The notes under the pieces are model-generated. The model was not told the DNA's origin. It did not search any database and was given only the letters and a program-made list of their open reading frames with translations. Of a stretch of 64,000 nt of DNA, positions 13,230 to 20,041 are shown in pieces. The translations under genes were made by a program, and so were the position numbers. Source of the stretch: a virus. The stretch spans positions 1 to 64,000 of IMG/VR virus record IMGVR_UViG_3300034082_002223. One strand, 5' to 3'. Every line of letters starts with the position of its first letter. The first letter of the stretch is position 1.

Positions 13230-14704
13230 GCAAGACACTTCATCGCCCACTACCTGAGATCATTACTAGACCTGATGTTACGGCAGGTGAATGGTCGGTA
13301 TCCGACTGCGCACCTACCCGTGGCTTGCCACACACTGTCATTAGTAATAAGCGTCTTGTCGCTCCACAGGGCAGTGACCCGTTATCACAGGCGGTACGAG
13401 CGCACGAGATGGTTCATATCAAAGTGTCACCACAGGACTACACACCGTGGGTACAGCGTGGACACGCCACTTATGAGTCAATGATCGCTTGCGAGGAAGC
13501 ACGAGTGAACTATCTCGCTACGAAAGCAGGGTTTGATATGAAAGCCCTCGCCGATGGTTCTGAGAAAGAAGCAGGCGAGCGTCTTGTCGCTAACGAGGAC
13601 TGGGAAGGTGCGGTGCGCACTGCTATCGCAACTCTCGGTAGTAACGCCCATAGGCAATTCATTACGGGCGTACGCCGACATAACAAGGTGTGGGCTGATG
13701 TTCTTGCCGATATTGGTAGGCGAGCAATGCGTGAACTAAAGAAGCACGATAAGCGTCGTGGTAAGCACAGTCTTGCTAGTACGGCTGAGGGCGTAGCAGA
13801 CTTCACGCCTTACGGTTTTATCTATACCGAAATGTTGGCGAACTGGGTTGATCGTTTGTGCGGTGATAATCCCAACGACAGAAACAATGACGACGATAAC
13901 TCTGACGATGGTGACACTGACGATAGTGAAAGCAAAGACTCTGATACCAAGAAAGAGCCTAGTGACACCCGTGAGCCTACCCGTGACGAGATCAAGAAAG
14001 TGGTGGAGAAGTATAAGCAGATGTCTATCGCTGATACTCCTATCCCTGAATGGTTTGAGTTGGTCGTTGAGACTTGCCCTATGCCAGTGATACTGAATGG
14101 TTCTATGGGGCGTAGGCGTGTTGCGAGCAATGTTGGTAAGAGTCCTCGCCGACTTCATCGTTACTTGACTGACCCCCAACGACGAGTGTTTGACCACACT
14201 ATTCGTGGTAAGGGCGGTATCGTTCTTATTGACTGTTCGGGTTCTACTCAGATCAGTAAAGATCAAGTGCGTGAAGTGTTGCTGAATAGTCCTAGTGCGA
14301 CTGTCGTTGCTTATACAGTGTTGAGTTTCACCCGTGACGATAATGGCGTACTTCCTGCTAATGCGTGGGTTCTCGCTCAGAACGGTCGTATGGTTGATGA
14401 GATACCGTTTGATCGTGGTTCTGCTAATGCGGTTGATCTCCCTGCCGTTCGTTGGGCGGTTGCTAATCGTAAGCGTCGTGAGCCGATCATTTGGGTTACT
14501 GATGGTGGCGTGACTGGTTATCGTGATGAGTGCCACGATGCTCTGAACATTGAGTGTCTTGAGTTTGTGAAGCGTCACGGGATTATTCTTGCGAGCGATG
14601 TCACTAACGCTATTGACAAACTGACTAAACTACGAACAGGCGTTCGCCCTACTTCTGATTACGGTATGGGGTTTGATCGGTTTGTCTCTCAAGTATTCGG
14701 CTAG
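13226..14704 (+). CDS. VWA-domain partner of the AAA+ ATPase, with HExxH
   Basis: 492 residues. N-terminal part contains AHEMVHIK near residue 61 (HExxH, as in zinc metallopeptidases). The middle (about 215-250) is a highly acidic Asp/Ser/Asn linker. The C-terminal domain has the MIDAS start IVLIDCSGSTQ near residue 333 and a later IIWVTDGGVTGY, both typical of VWA domains in CobT, NorD and CbbO-like proteins. Coupled by ATGA to the ATPase gene. The HExxH has no clear third ligand that I could confirm, so peptidase activity is inference. Confidence 0.85.
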   Translation: MSKTLHRPLPEIITRPDVTAGEWSVSDCAPTRGLPHTVISNKRLVAPQGSDPLSQAVRAHEMVHIKVSPQDYTPWVQRGHATYESMIACEEARVNYLATKAGFDMKALADGSEKEAGERLVANEDWEGAVRTAIATLGSNAHRQFITGVRRHNKVWADVLADIGRRAMRELKKHDKRRGKHSLASTAEGVADFTPYGFIYTEMLANWVDRLCGDNPNDRNNDDDNSDDGDTDDSESKDSDTKKEPSDTREPTRDEIKKVVEKYKQMSIADTPIPEWFELVVETCPMPVILNGSMGRRRVASNVGKSPRRLHRYLTDPQRRVFDHTIRGKGGIVLIDCSGSTQISKDQVREVLLNSPSATVVAYTVLSFTRDDNGVLPANAWVLAQNGRMVDEIPFDRGSANAVDLPAVRWAVANRKRREPIIWVTDGGVTGYRDECHDALNIECLEFVKRHGIILASDVTNAIDKLTKLRTGVRPTSDYGMGFDRFVSQVFG

Positions 14705-14745
14705 TGGTTCGGGTACGAGCGTAAGCGTTGTGCTACGCTATTTCC

Positions 14746-14800
14746 GAAGTGTAGTTGAGTTACTTTTGTCGTGGTGGTCAGTCAGTGACTCCTACACTTC
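14746..14800 (+). terminator. Long hairpin downstream of the VWA gene
   Basis: GAAGTGTAG (14746-14754) pairs perfectly with CTACACTTC (14792-14800); inside it GAGTTAC can pair with GTGACTC through one G-T pair, giving a stem of about 16 pairs. It lies 41 bases after the VWA stop codon. It has no T-run, so it may be a terminator of another type or a structured RNA end. Confidence 0.45.
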
Positions 14801-15093
14801 ACCTATTGGCACTGCCTTGCTCTCACGAGTGGGGCGGTGCTTATTGGTATGTGGGGCAGGTATGAGAGAGACACGAGGTACTGAACTACTGTCACGCTCT
14901 CGCCTACTGTCATACTCCGACACGCACACTCCCTTACTCCCTAGAGTTACCCGTAGGACTACCCGTAGCACTTGGCGACAGGACACACTAAGAGACAGCA
15001 CGCTAGGGGGTAGTAGGGTAACGAGGACAGGTCAGGGTAGGGGAGGGACTTTTTTCGTTTTGACGGCTCATTAGGGTAGGGGTACGCAATGCT

Positions 15094-15109
15094 TGACGGT
15101 GGTGGAAAG
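15094..15109 (+). repeat. Plus-strand 16-bp motif, copy 3
   Basis: TGACGGTGGTGGAAAG, exact, preceded by TACGCAATGCT. No gene adjoins. Confidence 0.85.
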
Positions 15110-15194
15110 CGAACTGCCGAAACGAAACGATAACGACTGACCGACATAGGCATAGGGTATATGTCTAGGATTACCCGTAGCACTTGCGACTGAC

Positions 15195-15330
15195 CCCCTT
15201 ATCGTAGTGCCCCCTCGCCTCGCCCCTTACCCCCTTGCCTTACCCCCTCGCCTCGCCCCCCTTACACCTCGCCTCGCCCCTCGCCTCGCCACCCTGCCTC
15301 GCCCTATCGCACTCCCCTTATGCCTCGCCT
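15195..15330 (+). repeat. C-rich low-complexity tract
   Basis: Almost pure pyrimidine/G sequence built from repeated CCTCGCC, CTTACCCC and CCCTTG units. It reads through in all frames as Pro/Leu/Ala runs, so it is not a gene. The strong C/G strand asymmetry could favour unusual structures. Confidence 0.7.
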
Positions 15331-15462
15331 TACAAGACCGCCTAACGAAAGCAAAAACGAAAGCGAACACTTCACTCTCAGACCATAAGAAAAAGCCACA
15401 GAGAGCCACACACACCTCGCCTTAGGCGACGACAGGACACTCTCACGCCCTTACGCAAGGCT

Positions 15463-15478
15463 TGACGGTGGTGGAAAG
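15463..15478 (+). repeat. Plus-strand 16-bp motif, copy 4
   Basis: TGACGGTGGTGGAAAG, exact, preceded by TTACGCAAGGCT. Confidence 0.85.
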
Positions 15479-15561
15479 CCGACACACCCCCCAAAAAGAT
15501 CGGCAAAAGTATGCCGAACAATAGTCACAACGACTGCCATAACCCTCGCCGTAGCCCCACC

Positions 15562-15575
15562 CGAACACCCGTTCG
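15562..15575 (+). promoter_or_regulatory. LexA-type palindrome 1
   Basis: CGAACACCCGTTCG: perfect CGAAC/GTTCG arms with a 4-base centre, the form of the SOS box bound by LexA in Gram-positive and actinobacterial hosts. Confidence 0.6.
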
Positions 15576-15576
15576 C

Positions 15577-15590
15577 CGAACACCCGTTCG
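15577..15590 (+). promoter_or_regulatory. LexA-type palindrome 2
   Basis: CGAACACCCGTTCG, identical to palindrome 1 and starting 15 bp after it. Confidence 0.6.
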
Positions 15591-15611
15591 CCCCCACCCC
15601 CCGCCGACCCC

Positions 15612-15625
15612 CGAACACCTGTTCG
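15612..15625 (+). promoter_or_regulatory. LexA-type palindrome 3
   Basis: CGAACACCTGTTCG, one base different in the centre. It is followed by CCCCCGAAAAC. A weaker fourth half-match (CGAACACCTGTACC) lies at 15724-15737. Confidence 0.55.
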
Positions 15626-15707
15626 CCCCCGAAAACAAAGGTGCTGGTAGTCCCGCAAATCAGCCCCCATTACAAGCCCAATAACACCCGTAGACTTACC
15701 CGTAGAT

Positions 15708-15724
15708 GTTTGTACTGTACAAAC
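15708..15724 (+). promoter_or_regulatory. 17-bp palindrome, possible operator
   Basis: GTTTGTAC-T-GTACAAAC, eight-base perfect arms around one base. It abuts the degenerate fourth CGAAC site. The form is typical of dimeric repressor operators; no adjoining promoter is clear. Confidence 0.45.
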
Positions 15725-15876
15725 GAACACCTGTACCCCCACGCGACCCGCAAAGAGTAGGACATACGGGGCTGCCCCCAACTTTTCCGTGCGGGGATTT
15801 CCCCGTGGGCGGGCGTGTACTATATTTTTGGTGTTCCGATGTCTCGGTTAGATTTATCCAGTGTGGTGTGGGGTGG

Positions 15877-16092
15877 TTATTCTTTTTTGTTGGTGAGGTT
15901 GTTCCACCAGAGGCGTGTGAGTGTCCATGTGATGGCGATGAGTGCTGTTTGTGGCCAGGTGGGGTGGTTGGCGACGATGTTTTGTTTGTGGAGCACGTAG
16001 AGGGGGACCCAGATGGCTGCCTGGGTGAGCAAGACCGTGATCATGAAGCCGGTGAGGACGGCTGTTGCGGTGGGTTCGTTGTTTTGTTTCAT
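15877..16092 (-). CDS. Small two-helix membrane protein
   Basis: 71 residues starting MKQNNEPTATAVLTGF in an ATGA overlap with the upstream gene; the longer open frame is shadow of that gene. Two hydrophobic segments, about residues 11-31 and 45-62, separated by HKQNIVANHPTWP, with a positive C-terminus (NNLTNKKE). Size and topology would fit a class II holin, but there is no lysis gene nearby. Function unproven. Confidence 0.7.
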   Translation of the reverse strand: MKQNNEPTATAVLTGFMITVLLTQAAIWVPLYVLHKQNIVANHPTWPQTALIAITWTLTRLWWNNLTNKKE

Positions 16093-16469
16093 TTTGGTGT
16101 GGTTGTGGTTCGTTTGATGATTTGGTGGATGCGTTGGCGGCTGAGGTTGTATTGGTCGGCGATTTGGGAGAGTGATTGTCCGGTTTGGCGGAGTGTGTGG
16201 ATGTCGGTGTTGCGGAGTGTTTTGGTTGTGGGGCCTGGTTTGAGTGGTCCCCAGGTCCAGCCTTGTGTGTTGTTGAGGGTTTGTTGACGGTTTTGGGGGA
16301 GTTTGCCGTTTTTGTTGCGTTGGCGCATGTAGCCGACCCAAGCCCCGAGTGTGATTTGTTGGCCGTCGAGTTTTTCGGTGTGGGTTGCGGGGACGAGTGC
16401 GTTGCCTTCGCGTTGGATGTATTGTTGTAGTGCTTGGTGGTATTGGTTGAATCTGGTGTTGTTGTCCAT
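16089..16469 (-). CDS. Helicase-associated (HA) domain protein with C-terminal HTH
   Basis: 126 residues. Residues 6-75 match the helicase-associated domain: F..YHQALQQYIQREGNALVP, LGAWVGYMRQRNKNGKL, then NNTQGWTWGPLKPG. The C-terminus (about 88-120) is a helix-turn-helix with DIHTLRQTGQSLSQIAD then NLSRQRIHQII, like sigma-region-4 or resolvase-type HTHs. HA domains are frequent in Actinobacteria and thought to bind nucleic acid. No helicase domain is present. It may be a DNA-binding regulator; its targets are unknown, and it sits beside the motif and palindrome cluster. Confidence 0.85.
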   Translation of the reverse strand: MDNNTRFNQYHQALQQYIQREGNALVPATHTEKLDGQQITLGAWVGYMRQRNKNGKLPQNRQQTLNNTQGWTWGPLKPGPTTKTLRNTDIHTLRQTGQSLSQIADQYNLSRQRIHQIIKRTTTTPK

Positions 16470-16561
16470 GTTTAGTATGTTAGTTGACGTTTTTGGTTGG
16501 TGTGGGGTGTGTTGTAAAGTTTTTTTGTGGTTTTAATGTTTTTTTGTGTTTGTGCTTTGTT

Positions 16562-16577
16562 TGACGGTGGTGGAAAG
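16562..16577 (+). repeat. Plus-strand 16-bp motif, copy 5
   Basis: TGACGGTGGTGGAAAG, exact; ends seven bases before the ATG at 16585. Its GGAAAGG could serve as Shine-Dalgarno. It lies in the gap between two divergent genes. Confidence 0.85.
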
Positions 16578-16584
16578 GGTTGTT

Positions 16585-17007
16585 ATGGGTGAGGATTTTG
16601 GGGATTTGTTTGATTTTTTGGGTGGTTTGGATGGTTTTTTGCCTGGGGCGTTGTTTGAGTGTGTGAATGATGTGTCTTTTGAGTTAGGGGAGTCCCGGGG
16701 TGAGTCGGATGTTTTGTTTTTGGGTTCGGATGGTCGGCGTTTGGTGAAGTGTTTGCATGTTCCTCGGTCTGGTTTGGGTGGTGATGGGCCGGTTTTGTTT
16801 CCGGGGGTGTCGAATTTTATTATCGTAGCCGCCTATTCGGATGAATTTATCCAGGATCGGGTTCAGGAATTAATCGAAGAGTTCGACTCCGAAGAGGAAC
16901 GCGAAGAGGAATGGGAAAAGTTCATGTCGACACTGGCGAAAGATATCGCGTACATTTACGATCAGAACCCGCCAGAGAACCTGGTCGACCAACTCGGAGA
17001 TTTATGA
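16585..17007 (+). CDS. Unknown 140-residue acidic protein with compositional break
   Basis: Starts MGEDFGDLFDFLGGLDG with GGAAAGG seven bases upstream. The C-terminal part has a strongly acidic helix (FDSEEEREEEWEKF). At about 16815 the DNA changes abruptly from G/T-rich codons (ggt, ttg, gtg) to balanced codons (atc, gcc, gaa), as if two sources had been joined inside the gene. Overlaps the next gene by ATGA. No family recognised. Confidence 0.75.
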   Translation: MGEDFGDLFDFLGGLDGFLPGALFECVNDVSFELGESRGESDVLFLGSDGRRLVKCLHVPRSGLGGDGPVLFPGVSNFIIVAAYSDEFIQDRVQELIEEFDSEEEREEEWEKFMSTLAKDIAYIYDQNPPENLVDQLGDL

Positions 17008-17534
17008 ACTGGAACACTGCCGCAGCCGAAGTCACCGAAAGAATCTTTAACGGTGATCAACCATCCGGCACCCTGGAAGGCCTCAGGTTCCTTCTGGATC
17101 ACTTTGTCGACTCGAACACCTCAGAACGTTTAGAAGGCTGCCAGAGCGAAGAATTCGTTGCTTTAGGGAAGATTGCGTTGCAGTTAGGCCGGCGCCACGG
17201 CTATTTCGAAGGTCCGAGTGCTGCCCAGCACGTTTTAGACACGGTGATCCGCAAACAGTGCGACTACGGGCATCACAATATTGCTCGATTCGGTCGTTTG
17301 GGTCTCCTGGTGCGTATGCATGACAAGATTGCACGTCTCGAAAACTTGATGTCTTCGGGCCGGACCCCCAATCATGAATCAATCGAGGACAATATCCTAG
17401 ACGTTGTTGGGTATTCAATTGTTGGTGCGATGTGGGAAGAGGGTTCTTTTTTGTTTGATGTTGTGCCCTTACACGCGCTACAAGTGACGGTGGTGGAAAG
17501 CGGCCCTCACCACGAAAAGGAATGGGTGTTCTGA
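17004..17534 (+). CDS. Nmad1/DUF1599-like protein
   Basis: 176 residues starting MNWNTAAAEVTERIF in an ATGA overlap. The centre has the DUF1599 (nucleotide modification associated domain 1) signature: KQCDYGHHNIARFG near residue 92, RMHDKIARLENL, then NHESIEDNILDVVGYSIVG. The family is often encoded by phages near DNA modification and nucleotide-metabolism genes and is related to all-alpha NTP pyrophosphohydrolases. The last 14 residues are encoded over copy 6 of the 16-bp motif (VTVVESG). Confidence 0.75.
   Translation: MNWNTAAAEVTERIFNGDQPSGTLEGLRFLLDHFVDSNTSERLEGCQSEEFVALGKIALQLGRRHGYFEGPSAAQHVLDTVIRKQCDYGHHNIARFGRLGLLVRMHDKIARLENLMSSGRTPNHESIEDNILDVVGYSIVGAMWEEGSFLFDVVPLHALQVTVVESGPHHEKEWVF
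17485..17500 (+). repeat. Plus-strand 16-bp motif, copy 6
   Basis: TGACGGTGGTGGAAAG, exact, inside the last codons of the DUF1599-like gene where it reads T-V-V-E-S. Confidence 0.85.
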
Positions 17535-18167
17535 TCCACTAGGGGTCAAAAATATATAAACACGTTCCTCTGTTTAGATAAATCTATCCAATATGTAAGG
17601 GGAGCACACCACCCCCAAAAAAAAAATTGCTTTTTTAGCCGTCCAGCACACCTGGTAAAAGAAACTACTTTTCGGAAAACCCCCGCCCGGGTGGGGAGCC
17701 TCAGGAGGCATCACCTGCATCCACCCCCTGAGGCATCAACCCTAGTGGCCATCGAAGGAAAGGGGAACTTCTCCGGCTAAAAATCAACCTAGCACAACCA
17801 CAAAACACGTGCATGTAAACAAATCTTTCAAATATTTAAAGAAATATCCCATCGGTGCTTGCACGCGCGCCACAACGCGTGATACGTTGCCCGACAACAA
17901 CTACGGTCGACCGGTCGGAACTGTGATAACACTTGCGTCACCTGCGCAAAGTGCTATTAGTGGTGCACTTGAGACGGAGAGACCTTTTCTAAAGGTTCCC
18001 CCGGACCCCCTCCAAAGGGGTTTTCTTCTCTTACTAGTTTTCAACTATTGAGAAACTAAAGTCATTGCTTGTAATGATTCTTTATTAACTCACAAATAAA
18101 ACACCTTTTGAGAGAAGAATCTATACGCGTACCGATCGGTCAAGCAAAGTAAAGAAAGGAAGACACT
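17535..18167. other. 633-bp intergenic region rich in hairpins
   Basis: No supportable gene. It contains an A10 run followed shortly by T6, a near palindrome CCCCGCCCGGGTGGGG, a GCCTCAGG/CCTGAGGC hairpin (17698-17734), several CG-rich palindromes around 17900 (for example CGGTCGACCGGTCGG), two short hairpins at about 17982-18018 and a CCGATCGG site just before the replication genes. This could hold an origin or control region for those genes. Confidence 0.55.
17698..17734 (+). terminator. Hairpin with 8-bp GC-rich stem
   Basis: GCCTCAGG (17698-17705) and CCTGAGGC (17727-17734) are perfect complements with a 21-base loop. No T-run follows, so termination is not certain. Confidence 0.4.
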
Positions 18168-18587
18168 TTGAACGTTAATATATTAAATACTATGGAAAAC
18201 GAATTTTTTGAATTTCAAAAACCAGAGAAGAAGAAGAAGAAAGTTCGCGGACCTTCAAAAGCAACGGTAGAACAGACAGTCAAAGGTTCTACGGTGGCGG
18301 AAAGCGCCATTCAAGAAATCTACGACTACTGGTGTCATGTGATGCGACCGAATCGGAAGAACCCTGCGCGTCTGGATGTTAAGGGTCGTGATCGTGTTGC
18401 GGCTGCGATTAGTGATTTTGGTATGGAGGTGTGCCGGCGTGCGATTGATGGTTGTTCGAAGTCGGATTTTCATATGGGGCGGAATAAGCGTGGGCGTCGG
18501 TATGACAGTTTGGATTTGATTTTTCGTTCGCATGATAATGTTGAGCGGTTTTTGGGGTATTTGGTGGATGGTGATGAGCCGTGGTGA
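18168..18587 (+). CDS. Replisome organiser/helicase-loader-like protein
   Basis: 139 residues from TTG 18168 (AAGGA eight bases upstream); ATG 18192 (MENEFFEFQKP) is an alternative. After a Lys-rich N-terminus (EKKKKKVRGPS) comes IQEIYDYWCHVMRPN, then RVAAAISDFGMEVCRRAIDG, FHMGRNKRGRRYDSLDLIF and VERFLGYL. This order is the C-terminal domain of phage replication initiators and replisome organisers that recruit the host helicase. Motif copy 7 lies in the linker before the domain (STVAES). Followed by GTGA-coupled replication gene. Confidence 0.75.
   Translation: MNVNILNTMENEFFEFQKPEKKKKKVRGPSKATVEQTVKGSTVAESAIQEIYDYWCHVMRPNRKNPARLDVKGRDRVAAAISDFGMEVCRRAIDGCSKSDFHMGRNKRGRRYDSLDLIFRSHDNVERFLGYLVDGDEPW
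18290..18305 (+). repeat. Plus-strand 16-bp motif, copy 7 (degenerate)
   Basis: CTACGGTGGCGGAAAG, 13 of 16 matches, in the linker of the replication gene where it reads T-V-A-E-S. Confidence 0.65.
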
Positions 18588-19048
18588 GGGTTCGTGATGT
18601 GTCGAAGGAGTTTGAGCAGTTTGTGTCGGTTTGTTTTGCGATGTTTAATCGTGAGTTGTTTGAGGGTGATCGGCGTAATGTTGTTCGTGCTTGGTTTGAT
18701 GTGTTGGGGGATGTGGATGTTGAGTTGTTGCGTGTGAAGTTTGTTGAGTTGGCGACGGTGTCTAAGGTGATGCCGACTCCTGGGTTGTTGCGTAGGCATG
18801 TGTTTGCTGATCGTATTAGTGATGTTGTTTCTCCTGCTGTTGCGTGGGGTCAGTTGCAGGGGTTGCGGGTTGCTTTGAATTCTGGTGTGGAGCGTCCGGT
18901 GCTTGCTGTGACGGTGGTGGAAACGATTCAGAAGTTGGGAGATGTTGTGTTTGGTTTGACGACTAATGGTGATCGGGAGTATTTTTTGGAGGTGTATCGT
19001 GATGTTTGTGAGGCGCGATTGGTTGAGTTGTTGAGGGTGGGTGTATGA
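18584..19048 (+). CDS. Putative replication protein downstream of the organiser
   Basis: 154 residues, GTG start in a GTGA overlap (GTG 18581 also possible). Helical: FEQFVSVCFAMFNRELFEG, VVRAWFDVLGDVDVELLRVKF, MPTPGLLRRHVFAD. In phages this position and layout (a helical protein with VSKVMPTPGLLRR) fits a replication accessory or helicase loader of the G39P/DnaD-partner type, but I do not see a decisive motif. Contains motif copy 8. Strongly G/T-rich codons. Confidence 0.6.
   Translation: MRVRDVSKEFEQFVSVCFAMFNRELFEGDRRNVVRAWFDVLGDVDVELLRVKFVELATVSKVMPTPGLLRRHVFADRISDVVSPAVAWGQLQGLRVALNSGVERPVLAVTVVETIQKLGDVVFGLTTNGDREYFLEVYRDVCEARLVELLRVGV
18909..18924 (+). repeat. Plus-strand 16-bp motif, copy 8
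   Basis: TGACGGTGGTGGAAAC, one mismatch at the last base, within the replication gene where it reads T-V-V-E-T. Confidence 0.75.
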
Positions 19049-19215
19049 AGCGGTTGACGGGTAGGCCTCCGGTTGTTCCGGTTGGGGATCGTGCGTCTTT
19101 GTCGTTGAAGGTGTCTGCTGATTTTAAGAGGTTGGTGTTGGCGCAGGCTGAGGGGTATGGGTTGAGTATTAGGGAGTATGTGGAGTTGTTGGTGTTGAGA
19201 GACGTAGGAAAATGA
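19045..19215 (+). CDS. Small ribbon-helix-helix protein
   Basis: 56 residues starting MKRLTGRPPVVPVGD in an ATGA overlap. The core ASLSLKVSADFKRLVLAQAE then GLSIREYVELLV has the strand-helix-helix order of MetJ/Arc-type DNA-binding proteins (CopG-like). It would dimerise and bind DNA, perhaps autoregulating the replication operon. Too short for most automated calls. Confidence 0.7.
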   Translation: MKRLTGRPPVVPVGDRASLSLKVSADFKRLVLAQAEGYGLSIREYVELLVLRDVGK

Positions 19216-19216
19216 A

Positions 19217-20041
19217 GTGGGTGCAGGCTTACAGATCATTGACTTTAAATGCCACAAGGACTCTCCTTCTGTTGCGGAGTTAATGCATGATATTAAAACG
19301 CCGACGTTGCTTGAGTACGGTACGAAGTTTTGGGATTCAGATAATCTTCGTCTAATTGATTCTTCGTTAATTAGATTTTGCGAGGCATGGGGTAAACCTT
19401 ATGGTTTTATTCAGGAACAGGATGGCGCTATTGTTCAGAATCTTTTTCCAATAAAGAAAAATGAAAGTGAACAAATTTCTTCTTCATCTTTGGCTACTTT
19501 GGAGATGCATACTGAGACTGCTTTTCATCCTTGGCGTCCACAGTATGTAATTCTTCTTTGTGTTCGTGGAGATGAGCGTGCTGAAACAACTTATGCAATT
19601 CTTGATGATATTTTATATGGCATGGATCAAGAAACTATTGATATTTTGCATCAACCGATGTTTACAACAACATTAGATAAGAGTTTTCAAAATTCGAATC
19701 AGAAAGACTCTTTAATTAAAACTGCAGTATTTTTTAATAATGGCACGTCGATGGCTTATGATCGCGTTTTGATGAATGGACTCAACAAGGACGCGAATCA
19801 CGCTTTGGAAGTTCTTTCTTCTGCCATAGAAAGTTGCAAGCAGGCTTTTGTATTATCTACTGGTAATATTGCCATTATTGAAAATTGGAAAGTTGTTCAC
19901 GGGAGAACACCATTCGTTCCTAATTATGATGGCAATGATAGATGGTTGAAAAGAGTGATGGTTAGACGTTCCATGCCTCATCAGCACGATATTTATAAGA
20001 TTGCCGACAAAGAACATTATATTGTTAAGACAACTTTTTAG
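19217..20041 (+). CDS. TfdA/TauD-like Fe(II)/2-oxoglutarate dioxygenase
   Basis: 274 residues, GTG start behind AGGAAA. The facial triad is visible: HTETAFHPW near residue 98 (His-x-Glu) and VVHGRTPF near residue 235 (distal His), followed by R in KRVMVRRS for 2-oxoglutarate. The layout matches clavaminate-synthase-like/TauD enzymes (PQYVILLCVRGD after the first motif). Substrate unknown; neighbours suggest tailoring of a small molecule or surface glycan. Codon use is AT-rich, unlike the replication genes, so probably recently acquired. Converges with 20038-20676, overlapping by four bases. Confidence 0.8.
   Translation: MGAGLQIIDFKCHKDSPSVAELMHDIKTPTLLEYGTKFWDSDNLRLIDSSLIRFCEAWGKPYGFIQEQDGAIVQNLFPIKKNESEQISSSSLATLEMHTETAFHPWRPQYVILLCVRGDERAETTYAILDDILYGMDQETIDILHQPMFTTTLDKSFQNSNQKDSLIKTAVFFNNGTSMAYDRVLMNGLNKDANHALEVLSSAIESCKQAFVLSTGNIAIIENWKVVHGRTPFVPNYDGNDRWLKRVMVRRSMPHQHDIYKIADKEHYIVKTTF

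Larger units (their letters stand above)
14705..15876. other. 1.2-kb region without a supportable gene
   Basis: The open frames here are low in information and lack ribosome sites. It contains: a long hairpin (14746-14800); two copies of the 15-mer TACCCGTAGCACTTG (14960-14974, 15172-15186) that also occurs inside the ATPase gene (12967-12981); two 16-bp plus-strand motifs; a C-rich low-complexity tract (about 15195-15330) made of CGCCTCGCCCC-like units; three CGAAC-N4-GTTCG palindromes; and a 17-bp palindrome. The density of palindromes and repeats suggests a regulatory or replication function. Confidence 0.6.

Noticed and set aside
13736-14578. 280-residue minus-strand open frame
   Set aside because: It is antisense to the VWA gene, which has clear domain motifs. 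The antisense product is Thr/Arg/Ile-rich without any motif, typical of a codon-bias shadow.
14673-15074. 133-residue plus-strand open frame after the VWA gene
   Set aside because: Starts inside the VWA gene, Ser/Arg/Thr-rich, crosses the long hairpin, no ribosome site.
15094-15478. The 16-bp motif as an ordinary promoter with TTGACG as -35
   Set aside because: At 17 bp downstream there is no consistent -10 (GCCGAA, CACCCC, TATGGG and TCAATA at different copies).
15443-15781. 112-residue minus-strand open frame over the palindromes
   Set aside because: Its GERVFGERVFG repeat is simply the translated CGAAC-N4-GTTCG palindromes. No ribosome site and no similarity to known proteins.
15706-16287. 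193-residue plus-strand open frame
   Set aside because: It lies opposite the membrane protein and the HA-HTH protein, both of which have convincing features. The G/T-rich strand causes long open frames here.
17809-18051. 80-residue plus-strand open frame in the 17.5-18.2 kb gap
   Set aside because: No Shine-Dalgarno, no leaderless promoter, passes through palindromes, unrecognisable product.
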